Shown here: in pieces, positions 42,883 through 52,469 of the stretch
How positions within the stretch are numbered: position 1 is the first letter of the stretch
How the letters are laid out: each line of letters begins with the position of its first letter
Origin: Lichenicola sp964249735
GTDB lineage: Bacteria; Pseudomonadota; Alphaproteobacteria; Acetobacterales; Acetobacteraceae
Assembly (NCBI GenBank): GCA_964249735.1
Contig: CAXUDP010000003.1
Span: 6,860 to 70,859, forward strand
DNA length: 64,000 bases
Direction of reading: 5' to 3'
Made by a program: the position numbers and the translations under genes
Notes under the pieces: generated by a model
What the model was told of the DNA's origin: nothing
Seen by the model: only the letters and a program-made list of their open reading frames with translations
Database searches by the model: none

Positions 42883-43743
42883 ATGCTGATCCGTGCCGGC
42901 TACGACATCGCCTTCAACGCGCCCGCGCCGACGCCGCTTCTGTTGATGCTGAGCCTGCATCCGGAGCGCGAGTCCGACCTGCGCACGCCGCAGCAGATGA
43001 CGTTCGACCCGCCGGTGCCGATGCACCACTACCGCGACGGGTTCGGCAACGTGTGCACCCGCGTGGTGGCGCCGGGCGGGCTGCTTCGCATTCGCAACGA
43101 GTTCACCGTGCAGGACAGCGGCGATCCGGACATGCACGCGCCGGACGCGCCGCAGCTCGCGGTCGAGGACCTGCCGGACGACGTGCTGGTGTTCCTGCTC
43201 GGCAGCCGCTACTGCGAGACCGACCGGCTGTCCGACACCGCCTGGTCGCTGTTCGGCCACGTGCCGCCCGGCTGGGGACGGGTGAAGGCGATCGTGGAAT
43301 ACGTCAACGACCGCATCACCTTCGGCTACGAGCACGCGCGTGCCACGCGCACCGCGCACGAGGGCTTCATGGAGCGGCGCGGGGTGTGCCGCGACTTCGC
43401 CCACCTGGCCGTCACCCTGTGCCGCTGCATGAACATCCCGGCGCGCTACTGCACCGGCTATCTCGGCGACATCGGCGTGCCCGTCTCGGAAGACCCGATG
43501 GATTTCAGCGCCTGGTTCGACGTGTTCCTCGGCGGCCGCTGGTATACCTTCGACGCACGGCACAAGAAGCCGCGGATCGGGCGCATCCTGATGGCGCGCG
43601 GGCGCGACGCCACCGACGTCGCCATCTCCACCGCGTTCGGCAGCGCCTGGCTCGCCGGCTTCGAGGTCACCACCTACGAGCAGACCGGCGACCAGCAGCC
43701 GGGTGCCCAGCCGGAGGGATCGGTCACCGCACCAGCCGCTTGA
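42883..43743 (+). CDS. Transglutaminase-like protein, His replaced by Ser
   Basis: A second transglutaminase-fold protein (286 residues), 44 bases after the first and probably co-transcribed. The core has Cys169 in RGVCRDFAHLAVTLCRCMNIPARYCTGYLGDIG (split here in two parts) and Asp224 in RWYTFDARHKKP. Where the first paralogue has the catalytic His (STHAWVE), this protein reads DFSAWFD, so Ser209 replaces it; codon AGC is unambiguous. The N-terminal part (DIAFNAPAPTPLLLML) differs from the first paralogue. It may be a pseudo-enzyme, or this may be the normal state of its subfamily. AAAGGGAA precedes ATG 42883. The 3' end overlaps the convergent TlpA-like gene by 20 bases. Confidence 0.85.
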   Translation: MLIRAGYDIAFNAPAPTPLLLMLSLHPERESDLRTPQQMTFDPPVPMHHYRDGFGNVCTRVVAPGGLLRIRNEFTVQDSGDPDMHAPDAPQLAVEDLPDDVLVFLLGSRYCETDRLSDTAWSLFGHVPPGWGRVKAIVEYVNDRITFGYEHARATRTAHEGFMERRGVCRDFAHLAVTLCRCMNIPARYCTGYLGDIGVPVSEDPMDFSAWFDVFLGGRWYTFDARHKKPRIGRILMARGRDATDVAISTAFGSAWLAGFEVTTYEQTGDQQPGAQPEGSVTAPAA

Positions 43744-44323
43744 CCAGCGCCGCAGCACTCGGCGCCGCCCAGTCCACCGACCCCGACACCCGCGACACCT
43801 CCCGCCCTGTGCCGTCGATCAGCAGCGTGGTCGGGATCCCGCTCAGCCCGAGTGCTGCCATCGACGCGCTGTGCGGATCGAGCAGCACCGGCAGCGAGCG
43901 GATGTCGTGTGCGGCGAAGAATGCCCGCACCTGCTCCGCGCCGCCATGATCCAGCGACACCGTCAGCACCGTCACCCCGGCAGGCGCCAGCGCGCGCGAC
44001 AACGCGTCCAGCGCCGGCATCTCCGCCACGCATGGGATGCACCACGTCGCCCACAGGTTGAGCACGACGGCACCATTGCCGTGCACCGCCCTGATCCGGT
44101 CCAGCGTCGTGACCGTCCCGTCCGCCTCCGCGAACGACAGCGCCGGCAGCGCGCTCGGCGTGTGCGGCTGCACCACCCCGATCCCCTGCACCGGCGGATG
44201 CAGCGGATCGGGCTGCGCCGCCGCGCCACCCAGGCCGAGTTTGCGCGCCACCGTGGCGGCCAGTAGGGTCCCGCCGGCCGCGAGGACGCCGCGACGGAGG
44301 GTGCTGCGCATGATTGGGGACAT
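43724..44323 (-). CDS. TlpA-like periplasmic thiol-disulfide oxidoreductase
   Basis: A 199-residue protein with an N-terminal export signal (RSTLRRGVLAAGGTLLAATVA, in part twin-arginine-like) and a thioredoxin fold. The active site is WATWCIPC (Cys95, Cys98), followed by LTVSLDHGG and the cis-Pro loop SGIPTTLLIDGTG. TlpA-type proteins reduce periplasmic disulfides, for instance in cytochrome c or oxidase assembly. A tlpA gene divergent from argH is a conserved alphaproteobacterial arrangement. Starts at 44323 and 44311 are both possible; with 44323, only 3 bases separate the two divergent start codons, so 44311 may be the true start. Confidence 0.88.
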   Translation of the reverse strand: MSPIMRSTLRRGVLAAGGTLLAATVARKLGLGGAAAQPDPLHPPVQGIGVVQPHTPSALPALSFAEADGTVTTLDRIRAVHGNGAVVLNLWATWCIPCVAEMPALDALSRALAPAGVTVLTVSLDHGGAEQVRAFFAAHDIRSLPVLLDPHSASMAALGLSGIPTTLLIDGTGREVSRVSGSVDWAAPSAAALVKRLVR

Positions 44324-44326
44324 GGC

Positions 44327-45759
<1,433 letters not shown>

Positions 45760-45763
<4 letters not shown>

Positions 45764-45894
45764 AGGTCGCCACGATCCTCCTTGTCTGCGCCGGCCTGGC
45801 GCTGGGACTGGCCGGCTGCGGCAGGAAAGGCGCACCGGAAGCGCCCGGCCCGGGCAACCAGATCACCTACCCGCGGAGCTATCCGACCGAGTGA
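45760..45894 (+). CDS. lptM: Small LptM-like lipoprotein
   Basis: A 44-residue lipoprotein starting with GTG at 45760, overlapping argH by 4 bases. The signal peptide ends in the lipobox LAGC, followed directly by GRKGAPEAPG, the glycine/lysine motif typical of LptM (YifL), which matures the LptD lipopolysaccharide translocon. In alphaproteobacteria this gene usually sits between argH and lysA. Its stop lies 32 bases inside the convergent serine-protease gene. Confidence 0.85.
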
Positions 45895-46627
45895 GCGCGT
45901 CCGCCGGCTGGCCGAGCGGCACCGCGATGCCGCCCGCGCCCCCGGCCGACGCCGCGATCTGCACCCCGATCGCGGTCCAGCGCCCGTCCGGCTGCCGCCA
46001 CAGCAGCGGCGCGCCGCTGGTGCCGCGGGTGGCGTCGCAGTCATGCGCCAGCAGCGGACGCCCTGCCCCGTCCGTTACCCGGCCGGTCAGGGTGCAGCCG
46101 GGGTCCGCCACCACGCGCTCGTCGCGGTCCTGGCCGTAGCCGCCGAGCCGCACCGGCAGCGGGCCGGCCGGCGCCGACGCGATGCCGAGCACCGCCGACT
46201 CCGGCACCACGGCATGGTCCAGCACCAGCACCGCGCGGTCGGCACCGCCGCTGCCGGCCTCGTCCAGCGGCTGGTACCCCTCCGCCACATGGAACGCCGA
46301 CACCCGCGCATGCGCCCGGTAGCGCCCGTCATCGTATCCGACCAGCACGTGCACCGAACCCGGCTGGATGAAGCGGCGGACCCGCGGCAGGAACAGGCAG
46401 TGCGCCGCGGTCATCACCACGCGGGGCGCCACCAGGAAGCCGCTGCACCGCTCGCCGAGCTCGGTCTGCACCCGTGCGAGCGCGGTCCACGGCGCCTGGT
46501 CCAGCGGCACCGGAACGCGGCGGTCGACCGCACCGACTCCCGGCCGCAAGGGCAGAAGGGAACCGGCCGACGCGGCCTGCGCGATGGCGAGTGTGGCCAG
46601 AACGACAACACCCGGACGCTTAATCAT
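45863..46627 (-). CDS. Secreted trypsin-like serine protease
   Basis: An exported S1-family protease of 254 residues. A signal peptide occupies residues 1-21 (ending QAASA). The catalytic triad is His76 in VMTAAHC, Asp130 in GGADRAVLVLD and Ser204 in RGTSGAPLL; a Cys61-Cys77 pair next to the His is conserved. The usual GDSGGP is GTSGAPL, as in V8/glutamyl-endopeptidase-like members. The target is unknown. It overlaps the lptM 3' end by 32 bases on the opposite strand. The start region lies in an AT-rich stretch and contains a 15-base motif shared with 47976-47990. Confidence 0.88.
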   Translation of the reverse strand: MIKRPGVVVLATLAIAQAASAGSLLPLRPGVGAVDRRVPVPLDQAPWTALARVQTELGERCSGFLVAPRVVMTAAHCLFLPRVRRFIQPGSVHVLVGYDDGRYRAHARVSAFHVAEGYQPLDEAGSGGADRAVLVLDHAVVPESAVLGIASAPAGPLPVRLGGYGQDRDERVVADPGCTLTGRVTDGAGRPLLAHDCDATRGTSGAPLLWRQPDGRWTAIGVQIAASAGGAGGIAVPLGQPADALTRSDSSAGR

Positions 46628-46722
46628 TTCTTATCGATTCCGAATCAATATTCCTGCCATCAGCCTGCCATGAACCCGCAGTAGACTGGGAAACGTGGCC
46701 TGGATAGCCAGGGAGAGCCTGC

Positions 46723-46926
46723 ATGACGAAGGACGACGCTGCCACCGCCGAACGGCCGAGCCTGCCGCCCAGCCTGGAGCGGATCGTGGTTCGCGCCCTG
46801 TCGCGGCCGACGACCGCGGGGTCGCGCGGCAACTGGTCGGAAGCTGCAAAGCACCGCCTCTACGCACGCATGTTTCCCGAGCAGTCCACTGCAAACATGG
46901 TGACCCATGTCAAGCCAGCTGCCTGA
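46723..46926 (+). CDS. Small hypothetical protein, 67 residues
   Basis: A short gene with a good ribosome binding site (AGGGAGAG) before ATG 46723. The product is charged and soluble (ERIVVRALSRPTTAGSRGNW), ending in HVKPAA, with no membrane helix or known domain. It lies in the AT-rich gap between the serine protease and the alpha/beta hydrolase, divergent from the former. Its end overlaps the next tiny frame by 20 bases. Confidence 0.55.
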   Translation: MTKDDAATAERPSLPPSLERIVVRALSRPTTAGSRGNWSEAAKHRLYARMFPEQSTANMVTHVKPAA

Positions 46927-47074
46927 GCCACGACGCGGGGTGATCGTGATCCACCCTTTCGGCCATTATCGCGAGGCGCAGTTCCTCGACGACCCGGCGG
47001 AGATCGAGCAGCTGATCGCGGACGGGGAAAGCTGGCGCGTCGCCGACGCGACGCTGGTCGGTGCCTCGTCCTGA
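46907..47074 (+). CDS. Small hypothetical protein, 55 residues
   Basis: ATG 46907 lies inside the end of the previous small gene (20-base overlap in another frame). The 55-residue product is acidic and hydrophilic, with a compact pattern (RRGVIVIHPFGHYREAQFL, then DDPAEIEQLIADGESWRVAD) that looks like a real beta-alpha fold. Its stop is 9 bases from the end of the convergent hydrolase gene. No family is recognised. Overlap and phase suggest co-translation with the upstream small gene. Confidence 0.55.
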   Translation: MSSQLPEPRRGVIVIHPFGHYREAQFLDDPAEIEQLIADGESWRVADATLVGASS

Positions 47075-47083
47075 CCGACCTGC

Positions 47084-47905
47084 TCAGGCGCCGATGAAGG
47101 CAGCGAGGTCGGCGTTCAGCCTGTCCTTCTCCGTATAGAACAGGCCGTGCGGCGCGCCCTTGTACTCGAGCAGCCCTGCCCCGGCGATCGAGGCCGCCGC
47201 CCGCTGTCCTGACAGCTCCAACGGCACCGTGGAGTCGGAGGTGCCGTGGATCACCAGCGTCGGCACCTGCACCGCCGCCATGTCGGCGCGGAAGTCGGTC
47301 TCGGAGAACGCGCGCACGCAGTCCAGCGTCGCCAGCGGCGAGGCCTGCAGCGCCATGTCGCCGCACCATTCGAGCAACTCGGTGGACACCGGCGAGCTGA
47401 GCAGGCCGGCGCCGAAGAACGCCTTGCCGAAGGTCGCGAGGAAATGCGGACGGTCTGCCTGGAGCTGCTCGACCATCGCGTCGAACACGCTGCGGTCCAC
47501 GCCGTCCGGATTGTCCGCCGTCTTCAGGAGGAACGGCGTCACCGATGCCACCAGCGCCACCCGCGACACGCGCGCGCTGCCGTGCCGCGCGAGATAGCGC
47601 ACCACCTCGCCGCCGCCCATCGAGAACCCGACCAGGGTGACGTCGCGCAGGTCGAGCGCGTCCAAAAGAGCCGAGACGTCGTCTGCAAGAACGTCGTAGC
47701 CGTAGCTGCCGGCGGGCTGGCCGGAACGCCCGAACCCGCGCCGGTCGGCGGCGACGGTGCGCAGCCCGCGGCGGACCAGCGGAACCATCTGGTATTCCCA
47801 CATGTCGGCGTTCAGCGGCCAACCGTGCACGAACACGACCGGAGGTCCCGATCCCCAGTCCTTGTAGAAAAGGTCAGTGCCGTCTGCAGCCTTGACGAAG
47901 GGCAT
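47084..47905 (-). CDS. Alpha/beta hydrolase, non-heme chloroperoxidase/esterase-like
   Basis: A 273-residue alpha/beta hydrolase. The oxyanion strand is PVVFVHGWPLNADMWEYQM. The nucleophile elbow is GFSMGG with Ser95. The acid Asp is in HGTSDSTVP, and the catalytic His is in GAPHGLFYTE near the C-terminus. The sequence resembles bacterial perhydrolase / non-heme chloroperoxidase proteins, which act as esterases with promiscuous perhydrolysis. The substrate is unknown. It is divergent from the repeat glycosyltransferase, with 131 bases between the start codons. Confidence 0.9.
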   Translation of the reverse strand: MPFVKAADGTDLFYKDWGSGPPVVFVHGWPLNADMWEYQMVPLVRRGLRTVAADRRGFGRSGQPAGSYGYDVLADDVSALLDALDLRDVTLVGFSMGGGEVVRYLARHGSARVSRVALVASVTPFLLKTADNPDGVDRSVFDAMVEQLQADRPHFLATFGKAFFGAGLLSSPVSTELLEWCGDMALQASPLATLDCVRAFSETDFRADMAAVQVPTLVIHGTSDSTVPLELSGQRAAASIAGAGLLEYKGAPHGLFYTEKDRLNADLAAFIGA

Positions 47906-48036
47906 CTCGGGGATCCTGTTCCGGGCCCTGACAACGGATCAGGCGTGATCAAGTTCCCGAGATGTTCCGGGTAGCCTTAATCATCTCTTAAGCACGCCTC
48001 GTCACCTTCGGCCCCGGAGCAGCACGAGGCGAGGCA

Positions 48037-50556
48037 ATGGACGCGATCACGCACGAGGCAGTCATGTCTCCTGCTGGGCACATCGTTCCCGGCAATGCGC
48101 CTGTCATGCGCCCGGAGGTGACGGCCGGGTTCGGCTTCGCGCCGCTGACGCCGCCGATTCCGCTGCTCGACCGGTTCGCGCTGGCGGCGATCCGCCTGCT
48201 GTTCGATCGCGGCTGGTACCTGCTGCGCTATCCCGACATCGCCGCGTCCGGCATCGACCCGTTCGACCACTTCCTGACCTCCGGACTGGCGGAAGGCCGG
48301 TCTCCCTGCATCCTGTTCGACCCTGCCTTCTACCTGAACCAGCCCGGCGCGCCGGACACGAGCGGGTTCCTGTTCCTGCACTACCTCACCACCGGCATCC
48401 GGCTGGAGATCGATCCGCATCCGCTGGTCGATGCCGGCTTCTACGCGTCGCAGCATCCGCGGCTCAAGCCAGGCACCAACCCCCTCACCCACCTGCTCGG
48501 CCCCGGCCGGCGCGAGAACCGCCGGCCCAACCCGCTGTTCGACGTCGCCTACTACCGCCGGCACAACCGCGCGCTGGACCCTGCCGTGCATCCCCTGGTT
48601 CATTATGCGGCGTCGGGCTGGCAGGAACGGCTGCAGCCGCATCCGCTGTTCGATCCTCTCACCTATGCGGAGGACCGGCCCGACGTGTCCGGGGTCGGCC
48701 TCGACCCGCTCGCGCACTACCTGCATTCCGGCCACCGGGAAGGTGCCAGGCCGAACTGGCTGTTCGACCCGGTGCATTATCTCGCCGGCTGTCCGGATCC
48801 CGTGGCGCCGGCCGAAGCGCTGCTGCACTTCGCGACGTTCGGCTGCGGTCCCGGCCGATCGCCCAACGCCCTGTTCGACGACGCCCACTACATGCGCGAG
48901 CACCCCGACGTGGCGCGCTCCGGCATGGACCCGTTCCTGCACTTCCTCGAGTTCGGCCTGTCCGAGAACCGCGATCCGCATCCGCTGTTCGACAACTGGT
49001 TCTACCGCGGCCAGAACGCCGACGTGGCGGAAAGCGGCATGCCGCCCTTCCTGCACTACCTCCGCTACGGCGCCTGCGAGGGTCGCGACCCGAACCCGTT
49101 CTTTCCGGCCGCCGCCTATCTCGACCGGCATCCGGAGGCGCGGGCGAACCCGGCCGGCCCGCTGGCGCACTTCCTGGCGACCCCCGACACGCATCTGGAA
49201 CGGCTCTGCGACGGGTTCGACCCAGCCTACTACGTGTCCTGCTATCCCGCCTGCGCCGAGGCTGCCGCACGCCGCGTGCCGCCGCTGAGCCATTACCTGT
49301 CCGGCGGACGCAGCCGGACCATCTCGCCGTTGCCGATGCCGCTCGACTGGCACCCATGGAGCCTGCCCGCCGTCGAACGTGCCGCGAACGCGACGCAGCT
49401 GCTGATGATCGTGCGGGACGCCTCGCACGGGGAGGCCGGGCTGTGCGCGCTGCGTGCGCTTGAGCAGATGGCGGCCGATCCCGCCCTGTCTTGCCACGTC
49501 GTGATCTGCCACGACGGGCCGCTCGCCGCCAGCATGGCGTCCCTCGTCCCGACCCTGGTGCTGTCACCGGACCGGTGGTCGGACGGCGCGGTCCGGCGCG
49601 ACCAGACGGCCGACATCCTTCATTCCTTCCACGACCACGATCCGCGCGGCGTGGTGCTGGTCAACAGCACGGCCGCGGCCGGCGCCGCGGTTCTCGCAGG
49701 GCAGCTCGGGTTGCGGACACTGGCCTGGCTGCACGAGATGCCGGTCACGATCGACAGCGTGCATGGCGGCCACGGCACCATGCAGGCGCTGTCCCGGGTG
49801 GCATCGCGCATCGTCACCCAGTCAGAGGCCGACCGGGACGCGCTGGTCCGACACTACCGGCTTCCGCCGGGACAGGTCGCGTCAATGGCGGACGGGGTGA
49901 CGCTGGCGCCGACCAGCCTGGACTCCCGCCTCGCCAGCCTGGAACTGCGCGAGGCGCTGGGCCTGCCGCCGGACGCGCTGGTGGTGCTGGGCCGCGGCGG
50001 CATCGAGTTCCGCAGCGGCACCGACCTGTTCATCCGCATCGCCCGGGAGGTGATCGGGCGCGCAGGGCGCGAGGCGGCGGTCGACAGCGCGTTGCGGCAG
50101 GCCTTCTTCCTGTGGCTGGGCGAGACCTGCGACCCGCTGTTCGCCGCACTCTGCCGGCACGACGTCGACCGGCTCGGCCTGTCCGAGCGGGTGCGGCTGA
50201 TCGACCCGCAGCAGGCGCCGGCCCGTATCCTGCCCGGCGCCGACCTGTTCCTGCTGACCGCCCGCGACGGGGCATCCGGTGCGGCGATCCTGGAAGCGCA
50301 GGGCAACGGCCTGCCGGTGATCGGCTTCGACGGCTGCGGCCAGTCGATCGGAGCGAAGGAACGCGAGGACCTGGTCGAGGTCGGCTACCTGGATCTCGAA
50401 GCCATGAGCGACGCGATCATGACGCGCGGCAACCGGCCGGCCCGGCGCAACCGGAACGGCCTGGAGAACAGGCAGGCGGGGCCGAGCTGGGCCGACTGGC
50501 ACGCGGAGCTGCGCCTGTTGCTGGCACAGGAGGCGACGCCCGCCGGCACCGGCTGA
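48037..50556 (+). CDS. Glycosyltransferase with ten N-terminal tandem repeats
   Basis: An 839-residue protein of two halves. Residues 56-430 hold ten copies of a 37-38-residue unit with the consensus FDxxYYxxxxPDVxxxG then DPLxHYLxxGxxEGRxPNPL; copies begin at residues 56, 94, 131, 168, 205, 243, 280, 318, 356 and 394. Residues 450-835 form a GT-B fold like GT4 enzymes: LAWLHEMPVTIDSVHGG, SRIVTQSEADRDALVRHY, VVLGRGGIEFRSGTDLFIRIA and the donor-site helix GAAILEAQGNGLPVIGF. It probably transfers a sugar onto a surface polymer; the repeats may bind carrier, protein or glycan. No signal peptide is visible. Neighbours give no pathway. Confidence 0.8.
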   Translation: MDAITHEAVMSPAGHIVPGNAPVMRPEVTAGFGFAPLTPPIPLLDRFALAAIRLLFDRGWYLLRYPDIAASGIDPFDHFLTSGLAEGRSPCILFDPAFYLNQPGAPDTSGFLFLHYLTTGIRLEIDPHPLVDAGFYASQHPRLKPGTNPLTHLLGPGRRENRRPNPLFDVAYYRRHNRALDPAVHPLVHYAASGWQERLQPHPLFDPLTYAEDRPDVSGVGLDPLAHYLHSGHREGARPNWLFDPVHYLAGCPDPVAPAEALLHFATFGCGPGRSPNALFDDAHYMREHPDVARSGMDPFLHFLEFGLSENRDPHPLFDNWFYRGQNADVAESGMPPFLHYLRYGACEGRDPNPFFPAAAYLDRHPEARANPAGPLAHFLATPDTHLERLCDGFDPAYYVSCYPACAEAAARRVPPLSHYLSGGRSRTISPLPMPLDWHPWSLPAVERAANATQLLMIVRDASHGEAGLCALRALEQMAADPALSCHVVICHDGPLAASMASLVPTLVLSPDRWSDGAVRRDQTADILHSFHDHDPRGVVLVNSTAAAGAAVLAGQLGLRTLAWLHEMPVTIDSVHGGHGTMQALSRVASRIVTQSEADRDALVRHYRLPPGQVASMADGVTLAPTSLDSRLASLELREALGLPPDALVVLGRGGIEFRSGTDLFIRIAREVIGRAGREAAVDSALRQAFFLWLGETCDPLFAALCRHDVDRLGLSERVRLIDPQQAPARILPGADLFLLTARDGASGAAILEAQGNGLPVIGFDGCGQSIGAKEREDLVEVGYLDLEAMSDAIMTRGNRPARRNRNGLENRQAGPSWADWHAELRLLLAQEATPAGTG
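48202..49326 (+). repeat. Ten diverged 37-38-codon tandem repeats
   Basis: The repeats code residues 56-430 of the glycosyltransferase. Spacing is 38, 37, 37, 37, 38, 37, 38, 38 and 38 codons. Copies share FD at the start, aromatic Tyr residues, HYL/HFL and a Gly-Arg near the end, but differ in DNA sequence, so the array is old and under protein-level selection rather than a recent expansion. Confidence 0.85.
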
Positions 50557-50574
50557 AACCGGATGAGGTAGGGA

Positions 50575-50592
50575 CATGATCGAGCGATCATG
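50575..50592. terminator. Palindrome between convergent genes
   Basis: CATGATCG (50575-50582) and CGATCATG (50585-50592) are perfect inverted repeats with a 2-base centre. They lie between the stops of the glycosyltransferase and the reverse-strand cdd gene, so a bidirectional terminator is likely. The small loop makes the RNA hairpin weaker than the sequence suggests. Confidence 0.4.
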
Positions 50593-50594
50593 CT

Positions 50595-50996
50595 CTAGGC
50601 CGGCGGCAGCAGGTCCGGGCCGAACGCGTGCGGCAACAGCTCGTCCAGGCTGCGCACCAGCAGCACGGTGCCGGACGCGTCGACCATCCGCAGCGGGGTC
50701 CCCGGCTCGGCGAACTCGCGGATCTTCTGGCGGCAGCCGCCGCAGGGGACGCATGGCGCGCTGCCGCCGGCGGCGACCACCACCGCCTTGATCCGCCGGC
50801 TTCCGGACAACACCAGGGCAGCGACGGCCCCCGCCTCGGCGCAGGTCCCCTCCGGATAGGCGGCGTTCTCGACGTTGCACCCGGCATGGACGATCCCGCG
50901 CTCGCACAACAGGGCGGCGCCGACGCGGAACCGCGAGTAGGGCGCGTGCGCCCGCTCCCGCGCCGCCAGCGCCGCCTCGATCATGCCGTCCACCAT
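50595..50996 (-). CDS. cdd: Cytidine deaminase
   Basis: A 133-residue zinc enzyme of the small tetrameric class that deaminates cytidine and deoxycytidine in pyrimidine salvage. Zinc ligands and catalytic Glu: Cys52 and Glu54 in GTCAEAGAV, then Cys85 and Cys88 in PCVPCGGCRQ. NVENAAYPEG is the substrate loop. ATG 50996 follows a GGGAGG ribosome binding site. It is divergent from lysA, with 108 bases between the start codons. Confidence 0.93.
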   Translation of the reverse strand: MVDGMIEAALAARERAHAPYSRFRVGAALLCERGIVHAGCNVENAAYPEGTCAEAGAVAALVLSGSRRIKAVVVAAGGSAPCVPCGGCRQKIREFAEPGTPLRMVDASGTVLLVRSLDELLPHAFGPDLLPPA

Positions 50997-51104
50997 CGAC
51001 CTCCCGTCCTGCGGGATCCAGCCTACCCCGCATCCTCCGGCCCGTGCCACCGGTCCGGGAACGCGGCACTTGGAGGACGGCAGGGCGATCCCTATCCTCC
51101 CGAC

Positions 51105-52469
51105 ATGGCCAGCGCCGCGACCCGTCCCCATGTCGAGCCCGATCCGACCGTGGCGGAGCTGCTGGCAGCGCGTCCCCAGCTGCGCATGGACCCGTTCGAG
51201 GGGCTGATGCTGGAGGAGGTGGCACTCGGTGCGATCGCCGCCGAACTCGGCACGCCCACCTGGGTGACCGGCGCCGGCACCCTGCGCGCCCGCTGCCGCC
51301 GCCTGTCGGCCGCCCTCCAGGAGGCCGGCCTCGATGCGCGGCTGCACTACGCGGTCAAGGCGAACGACCACCTGGCGGTGCTGCGCGTGCTCCGGGCCGA
51401 AGGCGCCGGCGCCGACGTGGTCAGCGGCGGCGAGCTGCACCGCGCGCTCGGCGCCGGGATCGCGCCGGAGCGGATCGTGTTCTCCGGCGTCGGCAAGTCG
51501 GACGACGAGCTAATGCTGGCGCTGTCGTCGCGGATCGCGCAGCTCAACGTCGAAAGCCGCGAGGAGCTCGAGCGCCTGTCGGTGCTCGCCGCCGGCGCCG
51601 GCCGCACCGCGCGGGTGGCGCTCCGGGTCAACCCCGACGTGGACGCCCGCACCCACGCCAAGATCGACACCGGCCGCGCCGGGACCAAGTTCGGCATCGC
51701 ACACGACGAGGCGCCCGCACTCTACGCGCTGGCCGCGGAGCTCCCGGGGATCGAGCCGATCGGCTTCGCGGTGCACATCGGCAGCCAGATCGCCGACCCG
51801 GCGCCGTTCCGCGCCGCCTACGCCCGCATCGCCGGGCTGGTGCGGCAGGTGCGCGAGGCCGGGCACGCGGTCTCCACCGTCGACTGTGGCGGCGGCCTCG
51901 GCATCAGCTACCGCGACGAGCCCGCCGGATCGCCGCGGGCGCTCGCGCACGCGATCCGCCTGACCCTGGGCGGGCTCGGCCTGCGCCTGCTGGTGGAGCC
52001 GGGGCGCTGGCTGGTGGCGCCGGCCGGCGTGCTGCTGTCGCGCGTGGTCCGGGTCAAGCGACAGGCCGGCGCGCCGCCCTTCGTGGTGCTGGACTGCGCC
52101 ATGAACGACCTGCTCAGGCCGAGCCTGTACGACAGCTGGCATGGCGTGGTGCCGCTGTCGGCGCGCGACGCGGTGGCGCCGGCAGCACCCGCGCACCTGG
52201 TCGGGCCGGTCTGCGAGACCGGCGACACCCTGGCCCGCGACCGGCTGCTGCCGGAACTCGCCTGCGGCGCGCGGGTGGCGATCCTAGACACCGGCGCCTA
52301 CGGTTCGGTGATGAGCTCGACCTACAACGCCCGCCCGCTGGCAGCGCAGGCCCTGGTGGACGGTCCCCGCTGGGCCACCATCCGCGCGCGACAGCCGGTG
52401 ACGGCGCTGTGGGAAGGCGAACGCGTGCCGGACTGGCTCGGTGCTGCCCCTGACGGCACCGCCGGATGA
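51105..52469 (+). CDS. lysA: Diaminopimelate decarboxylase
   Basis: PLP enzyme of fold type III, 454 residues, that makes lysine from meso-diaminopimelate. The PLP lysine is Lys85 in LHYAVKANDHLAVL. GGGLGI, EPGRWLVAPAG and the active-site CETGDTLARD are conserved, as is GAYGSVMSSTYNARP. The N-terminal 45 residues are longer than usual. ATG 51105 follows a purine-poor region with no strong ribosome binding site. In many alphaproteobacteria it follows argH-lptM directly; here those lie 5.2 kb upstream. The stop overlaps the next ATG by 4 bases. Confidence 0.94.
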   Translation: MASAATRPHVEPDPTVAELLAARPQLRMDPFEGLMLEEVALGAIAAELGTPTWVTGAGTLRARCRRLSAALQEAGLDARLHYAVKANDHLAVLRVLRAEGAGADVVSGGELHRALGAGIAPERIVFSGVGKSDDELMLALSSRIAQLNVESREELERLSVLAAGAGRTARVALRVNPDVDARTHAKIDTGRAGTKFGIAHDEAPALYALAAELPGIEPIGFAVHIGSQIADPAPFRAAYARIAGLVRQVREAGHAVSTVDCGGGLGISYRDEPAGSPRALAHAIRLTLGGLGLRLLVEPGRWLVAPAGVLLSRVVRVKRQAGAPPFVVLDCAMNDLLRPSLYDSWHGVVPLSARDAVAPAAPAHLVGPVCETGDTLARDRLLPELACGARVAILDTGAYGSVMSSTYNARPLAAQALVDGPRWATIRARQPVTALWEGERVPDWLGAAPDGTAG

